64,000 nucleotides of DNA from Pseudactinotalea suaedae (GCF_009733815.1 NZ_WNXY01000004.1:248001-312000); one strand, 5' to 3'. Shown: positions 44,346-52,914, counted from the first letter of the stretch. The notes: generated by a model from the sequence alone, not told the origin. Program-made: numbers and translations.

Positions 44346-44828
44346 TCACCCCGCGATGTCAGCGACGGTCGCGCCAAGGCCGCGCACGAGGTCGTCGACG
44401 TCGACCCACACGCTGTAGCCGTGCGCACCGCTGCCCATCGACACCCGCCGGCCGGTCAGCGAGGCGTCCACGTAGGTCGGGTACTCCTGCAGGCTCCCGA
44501 GCGGGGTGATCGTCCCGCGCTCGTGCCCGACGGCGTCGAGCGCCTCCTGCGCCGAGGGGAACTTCAGCTTGTTGACACCCAGCAACGCGCGGAGCTTGGC
44601 GAACGACACCGAGGCGTCCCCCGGGACGATCGCGAACACGTACTGGCCGGTACCGGCGCGCATGACGATCGACTTCGCGATGTCGGCAGGGCTGATCCCC
44701 AGGATCGCGGCGGCCTCCTCGAGGCTGTTCGCGTAGGGGCGTTCCTTCACCTCGATGGGGATGCTGCGCGCCGTCGCGTCGGCGCGGACACGGACCAGGC
44801 CATCGGGCTCACTCACGCCGACGAGCAT
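44346..44828 (-). CDS. YbaK/ProX-type aminoacyl-tRNA deacylase
   Basis: 160 residues from an ATG at 44828; a GTG four codons later is possible. The YbaK fold hydrolyses mischarged aminoacyl-tRNA in trans. Conserved lysine and loop features: AAAILGISPADIAKSIVMR, then YVFAIVPGDASVSFAKLRAL, EALDAVGHERGTITPLGS and VSMGSGAHGYSVWVD. The exact tRNA specificity (Cys-tRNAPro, Ala-tRNAPro and so on) cannot be read. Monocistronic, convergent with the sugar permease. Confidence 0.88.
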   Translation of the reverse strand: MLVGVSEPDGLVRVRADATARSIPIEVKERPYANSLEEAAAILGISPADIAKSIVMRAGTGQYVFAIVPGDASVSFAKLRALLGVNKLKFPSAQEALDAVGHERGTITPLGSLQEYPTYVDASLTGRRVSMGSGAHGYSVWVDVDDLVRGLGATVADIAG

Positions 44829-44882
44829 ACGAGCCGCATAACCAGGTGACCGGTTCAGCCGTGCGGAGCAGACTCGAGCGCT

Positions 44883-45425
44883 GTGCGCACCACGATCCGT
44901 ACCGAGAACGCCGCCGACCCTGCCGAGGTGGCCGCGATCGCCGTCGTTCACGCGACCGCCTTCGATCGCCCGCAGCACGGAGCGCTCCCCGCCGCCCTGC
45001 GTGCCACCGGCCACCATCGACCGCGGTGGTGCTTCGTGGCGCTCGACGGCGGAGCGGTCGTCGGGCACGTGATGGTCGGTACCGCGTTCCTCGAGCGCCC
45101 CGACGGCCAGGTCATCGAGGTCCCGAACCTCAGCCCGCTCGCGGTGCTGCCGAGCCGCTGGCGCGAGGGGATCGGCCGCGCGCTGGTCGAGGCCGCCGTC
45201 GCAGCCGTGGATGCCGACGGCGAACCGTTCGTCGTCCTGGAGGGCTCGCCCGCCTACTACGGTCGCCTCGCCTTCGAGGATGCGCGTGCGCACGGCGTCA
45301 CGCTCCCGCTGCCCGACTGGGCACCGCCCGCGGCCGGACAGCTCCGCCCGCTCACGCGCTACCGCCGTGTCCCCGGCACGATCGTCTACCCGCCCTCGGT
45401 GCAGGCCGCGTTCGAGGCGGTCTGA
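44883..45425 (+). CDS. GNAT-family N-acetyltransferase
   Basis: 180 residues from a GTG. The acetyl-CoA-binding core is NLSPLAVLPSRWREGIGRAL, with the Q/R-x-x-G-x-G/A-like loop reading RWREGIGRA. It is preceded by VVGHVMVGTAFL and followed by FVVLEGSPAYYGRLAFEDA, the YhbS-like variant. The acceptor substrate is unknown. Divergent from the YbaK gene with a 54-base gap. Confidence 0.85.
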   Translation: MRTTIRTENAADPAEVAAIAVVHATAFDRPQHGALPAALRATGHHRPRWCFVALDGGAVVGHVMVGTAFLERPDGQVIEVPNLSPLAVLPSRWREGIGRALVEAAVAAVDADGEPFVVLEGSPAYYGRLAFEDARAHGVTLPLPDWAPPAAGQLRPLTRYRRVPGTIVYPPSVQAAFEAV

Positions 45426-45478
45426 GCGGACACCTGCCGGTCACCGTGCCGTCACGTCGCCTCGTTAAGGTCGCATGC

Positions 45479-46228
45479 ATGAGCCAGCACCGCCCTGTGA
45501 TCATCGCCCACCGAGGCAACGCCAGCATGGCGCCGCCCAACACCATCGCCGCCTTCGAGTCGGCGTGGCGAGCCGGCGCCGACTACCTCGAGCTCGACAT
45601 CCAGGTGACGGCCGACGGCGATGCCGCCGTCATCCACGACGCCACCCTGGAGGGGACCACCTCGGGCGTCGGACCGGTCGCCGAGCACACCGCGGAGCAG
45701 ATCGTCGCGCTCGACGCCGGATCCTCGTTCTCGCCGGTGTTCGCAGGCGAACCGGTGCCGATGCTGTCGCAGGTGGTGGACTTCCTCCGCAGCCACGTCG
45801 AGATCGGGCTGGTGCTGGAGATCAAGGGCGACTGGGCGCACGAGCCGCTGCAACGAGCCCTCGACCTCGTCGACGACCCGGCACTGGTGGGGCGCCTCGT
45901 CGTGGAGAGCTTCTCGGTCGAGACGATGACGGCGGCGCGCGACCTGGCGCCGCACCTGCGCCGCGAGCTGTTGATCGACGAGGCGCCGGAGCACCTCCTC
46001 GGGCTGTGTGCCGAGCTCGACGTCAAGGGTGTCGGGCCTGACGGCCGGCTGCTGCTGCAGCGTCCCGAGCTCGTCCAGGTCCTGCACGAAGCGGGGCTCA
46101 CCGTCAACGTGTGGACCCTGAACGAGCCGGAGCACTGGGCCGCCGCGACCGCGATCGGTGTCGACGGCATCGTCACCGACCGTCCCGACCGCCTCGCGGG
46201 TTGGTTGAGCGGCCGCACGATGTCGTGA
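45479..46228 (+). CDS. Glycerophosphodiester phosphodiesterase
   Basis: 249 residues from an ATG at 45479. It hydrolyses glycerophosphodiesters to glycerol 3-phosphate and an alcohol using a divalent metal. Catalytic and metal residues are seen: HRGNAS (His11), YLELDIQVTADG (Glu38, Asp40), VIHDATL (His53), LVLEIKGDW, and the closing GVDGIVTDRPDRLAGWL. No signal peptide, so it is cytoplasmic. It is possibly cotranscribed with the acetyltransferase 53 bases upstream. Confidence 0.92.
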   Translation: MSQHRPVIIAHRGNASMAPPNTIAAFESAWRAGADYLELDIQVTADGDAAVIHDATLEGTTSGVGPVAEHTAEQIVALDAGSSFSPVFAGEPVPMLSQVVDFLRSHVEIGLVLEIKGDWAHEPLQRALDLVDDPALVGRLVVESFSVETMTAARDLAPHLRRELLIDEAPEHLLGLCAELDVKGVGPDGRLLLQRPELVQVLHEAGLTVNVWTLNEPEHWAAATAIGVDGIVTDRPDRLAGWLSGRTMS

Positions 46229-46264
46229 CCGCTCGGGCGGTCCGCTCGCCCGCGGTGGGCCGGC

Positions 46265-46726
46265 TCAGTCGAGGCAGAACTCGTTGCCCTCGGGATCGGC
46301 CATGACGATGAAGCCGATGCTCAGCGGCGCCTCCGGCTCGTGCCGCCGCAGCCGGGTGGCGCCGAGCGCGACGAGCCGCTCGCACTCGAGCTCGAGGGCG
46401 GCCATGCGTTCGTCGTCGCGCAGGTCTGAGGCGGTCCGGACGTCCAGATGCACCCGGTTCTTGGCGACCTTGTCCTCGGGGACCTGCTGGAAGTAGATCC
46501 GCGGGCCGGCGCCATCCGGGTCCTCCAGGGCCGAGGCGGTGTTGCGCTGGTCCTCGGGCACGCCGGAGCGCTCGAGAAACTCGTCCCAGGCGGCGAGCGG
46601 ATCGGCACCTGGCGCCAGCTCGACACCGGGTGGCGGCGGGTGGACGTATCCGAGCACGTCCCGCCAGAACGTGGAGAGGACCCGGGGGTCCCGGGCGTCG
46701 AAGGTGATCTGGATCGTGCTGCTCAT
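46265..46726 (-). CDS. VOC-family (glyoxalase-like) protein
   Basis: 153 residues, one glyoxalase-like domain pair: IQITFDARDPRVLSTFWRDVLGY at the N-terminus and GFIVMADPEGNEFCLD at the C-terminus, both standard VOC signatures. Metal ligands (NRVHLDV and the final Glu of GNEFC) look present. Activity is unknown; relatives range from dioxygenases to drug-binding proteins. The start overlaps the stop of the DinB gene (ATGA), so the two are coexpressed under the WYL regulator's palindrome. Confidence 0.85.
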   Translation of the reverse strand: MSSTIQITFDARDPRVLSTFWRDVLGYVHPPPPGVELAPGADPLAAWDEFLERSGVPEDQRNTASALEDPDGAGPRIYFQQVPEDKVAKNRVHLDVRTASDLRDDERMAALELECERLVALGATRLRRHEPEAPLSIGFIVMADPEGNEFCLD

Positions 46727-47310
46727 CGCGGCTCTCCCTCGGTCGCGTTGCGGGTGTCACGGTAGAGGTCACGCAGCAGGCAGACCTCCGAGAGGTGATG
46801 GATCAGCTCCCGGTGGATGTGGAGCACCAGTGCGGCCAACGGCGCCTCGGCGTACGGTCCCTCCGCCTCGCCGCACGGCCTCATCAACCCTTCCTCGCCG
46901 AGCGCCTCGACGCCGGCCAACCAGGTCGCGTACTCGGCCTCGAGCTGGGCGAGGGCCTCCTGGGCGGTGGCCGCGTACTCGAACGACTCGTAGCCGATGG
47001 CGTCGCGGCCGAAGTGGGAGGCGTTGCGCATCGCCAGCACGCCGACGATGACGTGCCCCAGCCGCCAGGAGATCGTCGTGACCGGCGCCGGCTCCGGCTC
47101 CGGGATGGCGAAGTCGATCGTCATGGCGCCGGCGCCGACCTGCACCGGGGCGGTGCCGGTTCCGCGCGGGCGCACGCTCCAGCTGCCGGGCGCGGGTTCC
47201 CAGAAGTACTCGTCGTCGGTGAGGTCGGCCAGGCGGGGGCGGAGGTGGCGGCCCCAGTGCCAGTCGATCTGTTCGCGGAGAAGCTCGTTCCATGAAGGTG
47301 TCGTGCTCAT
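46723..47310 (-). CDS. DinB-superfamily protein
   Basis: 195 residues from the ATG at 47310; the open frame eight codons upstream runs into the palindrome. A four-helix DinB bundle with histidines in WRLGHVIVGVLAMRN and LVLHIHRELIHHLSEVCLLR is the pattern of thiol-transferase or metal-binding DinB proteins. First gene of a two-gene operon with the VOC protein and divergent from the WYL regulator. Confidence 0.85.
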   Translation of the reverse strand: MSTTPSWNELLREQIDWHWGRHLRPRLADLTDDEYFWEPAPGSWSVRPRGTGTAPVQVGAGAMTIDFAIPEPEPAPVTTISWRLGHVIVGVLAMRNASHFGRDAIGYESFEYAATAQEALAQLEAEYATWLAGVEALGEEGLMRPCGEAEGPYAEAPLAALVLHIHRELIHHLSEVCLLRDLYRDTRNATEGEPR

Positions 47311-47317
47311 GGGTTCG

Positions 47318-47366
47318 ACTCTCCCGTCGATCACGGACAGTTACGGTCCGTGATCGGTGGGAGAGT
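47318..47366. promoter_or_regulatory. Long palindromic operator between DinB and WYL genes
   Basis: 21-base arms (47318-47338 and 47346-47366) pair at 19 of 21 positions around a seven-base centre; the core GATCACGGAC/GTCCGTGATC is perfect. It fills the 62-base divergent gap, so one protein bound here could control both directions. The WYL regulator beside it is the obvious candidate. Confidence 0.8.
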
Positions 47367-47372
47367 TTCCAC

Positions 47373-48332
47373 GTGAACACCGAGGGATCCACCGAGCGGG
47401 TGCTGCGACTGCTCGGGCTGCTGCAGCGGCGCCCCTCCTGGACCGCCGTCGAGCTCGCCGAGGAGCTGGGTGTCACCGACCGCTCGGTCCGCCGGGACGT
47501 GGAGCGGTTGCGCAGCCTCGGCTACCCCGTGCGCGCCACGGCCGGGGTGGGCGGCGGTTACCGGCTGGGTGCCGGCAGCCGGATGCCGCCCCTGCTCCTG
47601 GACGACGACGAGGCCACGGCCACGGCCGTCTCGCTGCGGCTCGCGGCGACCAGCGCCGTGGCCGGCGCCGGCGAGGCGGCGGTGCGCACGCTCGCCAAGC
47701 TGGAGCAGGTGATGCCACCGAGGCTCCGCGCCGCGGTCAGCGCCGTCCATCTCGCCACCGACACCCTGGTGGGGGCGCCCGCGGAGGTGGGTGCCGACGT
47801 CCTCGTGACGCTCGCCCGCGCCTGCCGCGACCACGTGCGGGTGCGCTTCATCTACGCGCGCGACGAGGCCGACGAGCACGACCGGACCGTCGAGCCCGTC
47901 CGCATGGTCACCACCGGGCAGCGCTGGTACCTGATGGCCTACGACGTCGACCGCGAGGACTGGCGGACGTTCCGGCTGGACCGGATGCGGCAGGTCGAGG
48001 CCACGACGTGGCGCTTCCGCCCCCGCGACCACCCGGACCCGGCGACCTACGTGCAGGACGCGATCACCACCGCGCCGTACCGGTACCACGCACGGGTTCG
48101 GCTGCGCGCCGCGGCCGACGAGGTCCGCCGCCAGGTCCCGCCGCAGGTGGGGCGGGTGGACGAGGACGTGGACGGCTGGTGCGTGCTCAGCGCCGGCGGC
48201 GATCACCTGGACTGGCTCGCGATGCACATCGCCGCGCTCGGTCTGGAGACCGAGATCCTGGACCCGCCCGAGCTCGCGCACGCGGCGCGGCTGCTGGCCG
48301 ACCGGCTGACGAGGATGGCGGCCACCACCTGA
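47373..48332 (+). CDS. WYL-domain transcriptional regulator
   Basis: 319 residues from a GTG at 47373 with GGGAGAG upstream. N-terminal DeoR-like winged helix (WTAVELAEELGVTDRSVRRD, about 24-43), basic wing GVGGGYRLG, then the WYL domain with MVTTGQRWYLMAYDVDREDW and RTFRLDRM, and a C-terminal WCX-like extension. WYL domains sense nucleic acid or small ligands. It is divergent from the DinB-VOC operon across a 21-base-arm palindrome, which it probably binds, controlling itself and that operon. Confidence 0.9.
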   Translation: MNTEGSTERVLRLLGLLQRRPSWTAVELAEELGVTDRSVRRDVERLRSLGYPVRATAGVGGGYRLGAGSRMPPLLLDDDEATATAVSLRLAATSAVAGAGEAAVRTLAKLEQVMPPRLRAAVSAVHLATDTLVGAPAEVGADVLVTLARACRDHVRVRFIYARDEADEHDRTVEPVRMVTTGQRWYLMAYDVDREDWRTFRLDRMRQVEATTWRFRPRDHPDPATYVQDAITTAPYRYHARVRLRAAADEVRRQVPPQVGRVDEDVDGWCVLSAGGDHLDWLAMHIAALGLETEILDPPELAHAARLLADRLTRMAATT

Positions 48333-48467
48333 GCGGCCGGCTTTCCTGCCGATCACGAGAAGCAGGACGCCGGCGGCGGTCCGCACCTCAGTCGAGCACG
48401 CGCTCGATGTCGACGATGTAGCGTCCAGGCATCGGCGGCGACGGCGCCGCCCCGGAGGGAGAGCACC

Positions 48468-48638
48468 ATGAGTGAGCCAGACGTCGTCGGCGGGGCTGAC
48501 CACACCGATGCCGACGAGCTGAACGAGGACGGCGTGAAGATCGGGCTCGGTGAGGAGAACAACACCTTCGAGCCGGAGGAGGAGCCTGACGCGACGCCCG
48601 AGGAGCCTGCCGAAGGCGCTGACGGGTCCCAGGACTGA
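48468..48638 (+). CDS. Small highly acidic protein
   Basis: 56 residues, ATG preceded by GGAGGGAGAGCACC, an excellent ribosome site. The product is extremely acidic (MSEPDVVGGADHTDADELNE; tail EPEEEPDATPEEPAEG) with one less acidic patch GVKIGLGEENNTF in the middle, likely disordered. The strong ribosome site and in-frame GC-rich third positions support a real gene. No family recognised. Confidence 0.65.
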   Translation: MSEPDVVGGADHTDADELNEDGVKIGLGEENNTFEPEEEPDATPEEPAEGADGSQD

Positions 48639-48717
48639 CGAGCAGAGCCGGCGAGGACGCGGCGCCCAGCACGTCGGCGGACGGCTGGGCGCCGAACGCG
48701 CAGCTCGCCGCGACGGC

Positions 48718-50166
48718 TCAGTGCGTGTCTTCTGCCGCGATCTCGCTGCGGTCGCCCGACCACAGCGTGTGGAAGGTGCCTTCGCGGTCGATCCGCTTGT
48801 AGGTGTGCGCACCGAAGAAGTCGCGCTGCCCCTGGATCAGGGCTGCGGGCAGGCGCGGCGCGCGGAGGCCGTCGTAGTACGCGAGCGAGGCGGCGAACGC
48901 CGGCGCCGGGATCCCGGACATCGCCGCGCCCGCGACGACCTCGCGCCACGCCTTCTGCGCGGCCACGAGCGCGTCGCGGAAGTACGGGGCGGTCGCGAGG
49001 CTGACCAGCCCGGGGTCGGTCTCGTAGGCCTCGGTGATCCGGTTGAGGAACCGTGCCCGGATGATGCAGCCGCCGCGCCAGATCTTGGCGATCTCGCCCT
49101 TCTTGATGTCCCAGCCGTACTGCTTGGCGCCCGCGATGATCTCGTCGAAGCCCTGCGAGTAGGCGATGATCTTCGAGGCGTAGAGCGCCTGGCGGACGTT
49201 CTCGATGAAGGCGGCCTCGTCCTTGACCTCCCAGGTCTGGTCGGGCCCGGGCAGATCGGCGGCGGCGGCGCGGGCCTCGCGGTCGGAGGACAGCGACCGC
49301 GCGAACACGGCCTCGGCGATGCCCGAGACCGGGACCCCGAGGTCGAGCGCGGTCTGCACGGTCCAGGCGCCGGTGCCCTTGGCACCGGCGGAGTCGAGGA
49401 TGACGTCCACGAGCGGCTGGCCGGTGCTGGCGTCGACCTGACGAAGCACCTCGGCGGTGATCTCGATCAGGTAGGAGTCGAGCTCGCCGGTGTTCCACTC
49501 GGCGAAGATGTCCGCGATCTCGGCGGGGCTCTTGCCGGTGCCCTGCCGGATCAGGTCGTAGGCCTCGGCGATCAGCTGCATGTCGGCGTACTCGATGCCG
49601 TTGTGGATCATCTTGACGAAGTGCCCAGCACCATCGGTGCCGACGTGCGTGACGCACGGCTCGCCCTCGGCCACGGCGGCGATCGAGGTGAGGATCGGCC
49701 CCAGCGTCTGCCAGGCCTCGGCGCTGCCGCCGGGCATGATCGACGGGCCCTTCAGTGCGCCCTCCTCGCCGCCCGAGATGCCGGCGCCCACGAAGTTGAT
49801 GCCGGTCTCGCGGACGGCCTTCTCGCGGCGGATCGTGTCGGTGAAGAGCGCGTTCCCGCCGTCGACGATGATGTCGCCCGGCTCGAAGACGCTGACGAGC
49901 TCGTCGATCACGGCGTCGGTGGGTCGCCCGGCCTTCACCATGATGATCGCGGTGCGGGGCTTGACCAGGGAGTCGGCGAGCTCCTGCACCGTGGCGGCCT
50001 TCACGAACCCGGCCTCGGGGTGCTCGGCGAGCAACGTGTCGGTCTTGGCCGTGGTGCGGTTGTACACCGCCACGACGTTGCCCTCGCGGCTCGCGAGGTT
50101 ACGAGCCAGGTTCGACCCCATGACGGCGAGGCCGACGACGGCGATGTTGGCGGTGGGCGTGGTCAT
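48718..50166 (-). CDS. gnd: 6-phosphogluconate dehydrogenase (decarboxylating)
   Basis: 482 residues from the ATG at 50166 (GGAG six bases upstream). It oxidises 6-phosphogluconate to ribulose 5-phosphate and CO2 with NADP. N-terminal Rossmann motif VVGLAVMGSNLA, the cofactor-site VYNRTTAKTD, the signature VGAGISGGEEGALKGPSIMP, catalytic HFVKMIHNGIEYADMQ (Lys and the following Asn/Glu), and the C-terminal domain ending DREGTFHTLWSGDRS. The size is the long dimeric type. It acts directly after the Fgd product is hydrolysed, though the two genes are 40 kb apart. Confidence 0.96.
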   Translation of the reverse strand: MTTPTANIAVVGLAVMGSNLARNLASREGNVVAVYNRTTAKTDTLLAEHPEAGFVKAATVQELADSLVKPRTAIIMVKAGRPTDAVIDELVSVFEPGDIIVDGGNALFTDTIRREKAVRETGINFVGAGISGGEEGALKGPSIMPGGSAEAWQTLGPILTSIAAVAEGEPCVTHVGTDGAGHFVKMIHNGIEYADMQLIAEAYDLIRQGTGKSPAEIADIFAEWNTGELDSYLIEITAEVLRQVDASTGQPLVDVILDSAGAKGTGAWTVQTALDLGVPVSGIAEAVFARSLSSDREARAAAADLPGPDQTWEVKDEAAFIENVRQALYASKIIAYSQGFDEIIAGAKQYGWDIKKGEIAKIWRGGCIIRARFLNRITEAYETDPGLVSLATAPYFRDALVAAQKAWREVVAGAAMSGIPAPAFAASLAYYDGLRAPRLPAALIQGQRDFFGAHTYKRIDREGTFHTLWSGDRSEIAAEDTH

Positions 50167-50329
50167 CGTGACTCCGATCGTGCGCAAACGTGCTGGCAGG
50201 CTCTGCGGTGGCGGCTACCGACGTAGACGATGCCAGCATCCCGCACGGGCGACGAACCCGTCTCACGATCGCCACCCTTTGCCACCTGCGCCCTGCCCCA
50301 TCTCCGCCTTGCGGAAAGCGCTCTGGGGT

Positions 50330-50368
50330 CGTCTGGGGTCACCCCGCGGACCGAGGTGACCCCAGACG
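50330..50368 (-). terminator. Terminator of the symporter gene
   Basis: A perfect 14-base-pair stem (50330-50343 with 50355-50368) and 11-base loop starts nine bases after the symporter stop on the minus strand. There is no T-run, as is common in this GC range. Confidence 0.75.
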
Positions 50369-50376
50369 CCGGATCC

Positions 50377-51810
50377 TCAGACCGACGTGCGCTCCCGGTC
50401 GCGCTCGGTCTCGTCTTGCCCGACGGCGGTGGTCGCCACCGGCTCGCGGCTCACCTCGGGCTCGTCGCGGAACAGGTCCTCGGAGGACGCCGAGTCGTAC
50501 TGCTCCTGGTCGAGGATGCCCTCGCGCTTGGCGACGATCGTCGGCACCAGCGCCTGCCCGGCGACGTTGACCGCGGTCCGGCCCATGTCGAGGATCGGGT
50601 CGATGGCGAGCAGCAGCCCCACGCCCGCCAGCGGCAGCCCGAGCGTGGACAGCGTCAGCGTGAGCATCACGACGGCGCCGGTCACGCCCGCCGTCGCGGC
50701 CGAGCCGAGCACGGAGACGAAGACGATCAGCAGGTAGTCCCAGATCGACAGGTCGATCCCGAAGAACTGCGCGACGAAGATCGCCGACAGCGCCGGGTAG
50801 ACCGCGGCGCACCCGTCCATCTTGGTGGTGGCTCCGAAGGGGACCGCGAACGAGGCGTACTCGCGCGGCACGCCCAGGTTGCGCGTGACCACGCGCTCGG
50901 TCACCGGCAGCGTGCCGATCGAGGAGCGGGAGACGAACGCCAGCTGGATCGCGGGCCAGGCGCCGCGGAAGAACCGCGACACCCGCAGGCCGTGGACGCG
51001 CAGCACCACCGGGTAGAGCAGGAACAGCACCAGGGCCAGCCCGATGTAGATGGCGACGGCGTAGGTCCCCAGCGGCGCGAGCGCGTCCCACCCGTAGGTG
51101 GCCACCGCGCGACCGAGCAGGCCGATGGTGCCGATCGGCGCGAGCCGGATCACCCACCACAGCACCTTCTGGATGACGGCGAGCGCCGAGCGGTTGAAGT
51201 CGAGGAACGGCTGGGCGGAGTCGCCGACCTTGAGCGCCGCGATCCCCACGACGATGCCGATCACCACGAGCTGCAGCACGTTGAAGCCGGCGGCGTCGCC
51301 CGAGGTGTCCAGGCCGAGGAAGTTGGCCGGGATCAGACCGGTGAGGAAGTCGGTCCAGGAGCCGGTCCTGCCGGGCTCGCCCGCAGCGGCCGGGTCCACC
51401 CCGGAGCGCATGCCTGGCTGCAGGATCAGCCCGAGCGCGATGCCGAAGGACACCGAGATCAGCGCGGTGATGGCGAACCAGAGCAGCGTCTGGCCTGCGA
51501 GGCGGGCTGCGTTGGTGACCTTCCGCAGGTTCGCGATCGAGGCGATGATCGCGGTCACGACCAGCGGCGGCACGATCGTGCGCAGCAGGGTGACGAAGCT
51601 CGAACCGATCACGCTGAGTGTCTCGGCGAGCCAGTTGTTGATGTCCTGGCCCTCCTCGTCGACGCCGATCGGGCCCATGCGCAGCGCGATGGCTCCGAGG
51701 ATGACGCCCAGGACGAGCGAGATGACGATCTGCACCGAGAACGACGGCAGCCTCAGCCGGCGCCGCTTCTCCGGCGTCTCAGGATCGGTGGTGGAGGTGG
51801 TGGTGGACAT
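50377..51810 (-). CDS. DAACS-family dicarboxylate/amino acid:cation symporter
   Basis: 477 residues from the ATG at 51810 (AAAGAGGCACC upstream). It has the glutamate/dicarboxylate transporter fold: serine-rich hairpin AFVSRSSIGTLPVTERV, the TM7 motif ATTKMDGCAAVYPALSAIF (NMDG in most relatives, here KMDG), and TM8 DPILDMGRTAVNVAGQ with the substrate-carboxylate Arg kept. That Arg favours acidic or carboxylate-bearing substrates such as aspartate, glutamate, dicarboxylates or cystine/cysteine. A leader peptide of the actinobacterial sulfur type lies 107 bases upstream, which tips the inference towards a sulfur amino acid. The C-terminal tail is long and charged. Confidence 0.88.
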   Translation of the reverse strand: MSTTTSTTDPETPEKRRRLRLPSFSVQIVISLVLGVILGAIALRMGPIGVDEEGQDINNWLAETLSVIGSSFVTLLRTIVPPLVVTAIIASIANLRKVTNAARLAGQTLLWFAITALISVSFGIALGLILQPGMRSGVDPAAAGEPGRTGSWTDFLTGLIPANFLGLDTSGDAAGFNVLQLVVIGIVVGIAALKVGDSAQPFLDFNRSALAVIQKVLWWVIRLAPIGTIGLLGRAVATYGWDALAPLGTYAVAIYIGLALVLFLLYPVVLRVHGLRVSRFFRGAWPAIQLAFVSRSSIGTLPVTERVVTRNLGVPREYASFAVPFGATTKMDGCAAVYPALSAIFVAQFFGIDLSIWDYLLIVFVSVLGSAATAGVTGAVVMLTLTLSTLGLPLAGVGLLLAIDPILDMGRTAVNVAGQALVPTIVAKREGILDQEQYDSASSEDLFRDEPEVSREPVATTAVGQDETERDRERTSV

Positions 51811-51916
51811 GGTGCCTCTTTCGACGATGACGTGCGGATGTGAGCGGTCGAGATGCCGACGCGCGCGTGAGCGCCGGGCGCGATGGCGCTGAGAACGCGG
51901 TGCGAACGGAGCGCAG

Positions 51917-52009
51917 TCAGCGGGCGTGGCGACACAGCGCGCTGGCGACCCGGAGCAGGTCGACGGCACGACGGCTCGTGAAGGAGCCCGATGCGTGGTG
52001 TGCAGCCAT
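51917..52009 (-). CDS. Putative sulfur-type leader peptide upstream of the symporter
   Basis: 30 codons: begins MAAHHASG, then TSRRAVDLLRVASALCR. The RR.VDL.RV.SALCR pattern matches the short actinobacterial leader peptides I recall ahead of sulfur, sulfonate and cysteine-related genes. The single Cys codon is near the 3' end, suiting ribosome-stalling control by cysteinyl-tRNA. A small inverted repeat (51870-51875 with 51885-51890) lies between it and the symporter start. It is in the same orientation as the symporter and 107 bases ahead of it. Confidence 0.75.
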   Translation of the reverse strand: MAAHHASGSFTSRRAVDLLRVASALCRHAR

Positions 52010-52056
52010 GTCGGCTCGACGGTACCCACGTGGTCCCGCCGCGCATCCGACCGAAG

Positions 52057-52091
52057 GCCTCGTCTCAGGATGTGGACCGAGACAAAGAGGC
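52057..52091 (-). terminator. Weak hairpin after the iron-importer operon
   Basis: GCCTCGTCTCAGG (52057-52069) pairs with 52077-52091 through a two-base bulge and one mismatch, seven bases past the ATPase stop on the minus strand. It is a plausible transcript end, separating the operon from the leader peptide. Confidence 0.4.
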
Positions 52092-52098
52092 TGGAGAA

Positions 52099-52914
52099 CT
52101 AGGAGGTGGGAAGGGCTGCGGCGTGGTGGCGGCCCAGCGGGAGCACGAGGGGCTTGCCGTTGGTCGGGTCGGGCACCACGAGGTTGTCGAGACCGAACAC
52201 GTCGCGGACGCAGGTCTCGGTCAGCACCGCGGAGGGCTCGCCGGCGGCGTAGAGTCCGCCGGCCTTGATCGCCACCAGATGGTCGGCGTACCGGGCGGCC
52301 AGGTTGAGGTCGTGCAGCACCATCACGATCGTGGTGCCGAAGTCGCGGTTGAGGTCGGTCAGCAGGTCGAGGACCTCGATCTGGTGGGTGACGTCGAGGA
52401 AGGTCGTGGGCTCGTCGAGCAGCAGCAGCTCGGTCTGCTGGGCCAGCACCATCGCGATCCACACCCGCTGCCGCTGACCACCGGAGAGCTCGTCCACGGA
52501 GCGGTCCGCGAGGTCGGCCGTGCCGGTGACCTGGAGCGCGCGGGCGACAGCGAGGTCGTCGTCGGAGGTCCAGCGGCTCAGCATGCCCTGGTGCGGGTGC
52601 CGGCCGCGGCCCACGAGGTCCGCCACGGCGATGCCCTCGGGCGCGATCGGCGACTGGGGCAGCAGCCCCAGCGTGCGGGCGACCTCCTTGGTCGACATCG
52701 CGTGGATGCTCTTGCCGTCGAGCAGCACCGAGCCGGAGCGGACGGGCAGCAGCCGTGACATCGCCTTGAGGATGGTCGACTTGCCGCAGGCGTTGGCCCC
52801 GACGACCACCGTGATCCGTCCCGGCGGGATCGGCAGGTCGAGACCCTCGACGACGGTGCGCTCGCCATAGCCCAGACCGAGGCCCTCGGCGGTGAGTGAG
52901 TGGGCGTTGCTCAT
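52099..52914 (-). CDS. Iron-siderophore ABC transporter ATPase (FecE/FepC-like)
   Basis: 271 residues. It powers ferric-siderophore import at the inner membrane. Walker A GANACGKST (39-47), Q-loop GLLPQSPIAPEGI, signature ELSGGQRQRVWIAM (about 143), Walker B LLLLDEPTTFLDV (about 165), H-switch MVLHDLNLAARYAD. The GRGRHPHQG stretch is typical of FecE/FhuC ATPases. It is the last gene, coupled to the permease by ATGA. Confidence 0.94.
   Translation of the reverse strand: MSNAHSLTAEGLGLGYGERTVVEGLDLPIPPGRITVVVGANACGKSTILKAMSRLLPVRSGSVLLDGKSIHAMSTKEVARTLGLLPQSPIAPEGIAVADLVGRGRHPHQGMLSRWTSDDDLAVARALQVTGTADLADRSVDELSGGQRQRVWIAMVLAQQTELLLLDEPTTFLDVTHQIEVLDLLTDLNRDFGTTIVMVLHDLNLAARYADHLVAIKAGGLYAAGEPSAVLTETCVRDVFGLDNLVVPDPTNGKPLVLPLGRHHAAALPTS

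Noticed and set aside
48333-48467. Gene in the gap after the WYL regulator
   Set aside because: Frames are short, without ribosome sites; only the leader of the small acidic gene is seen.
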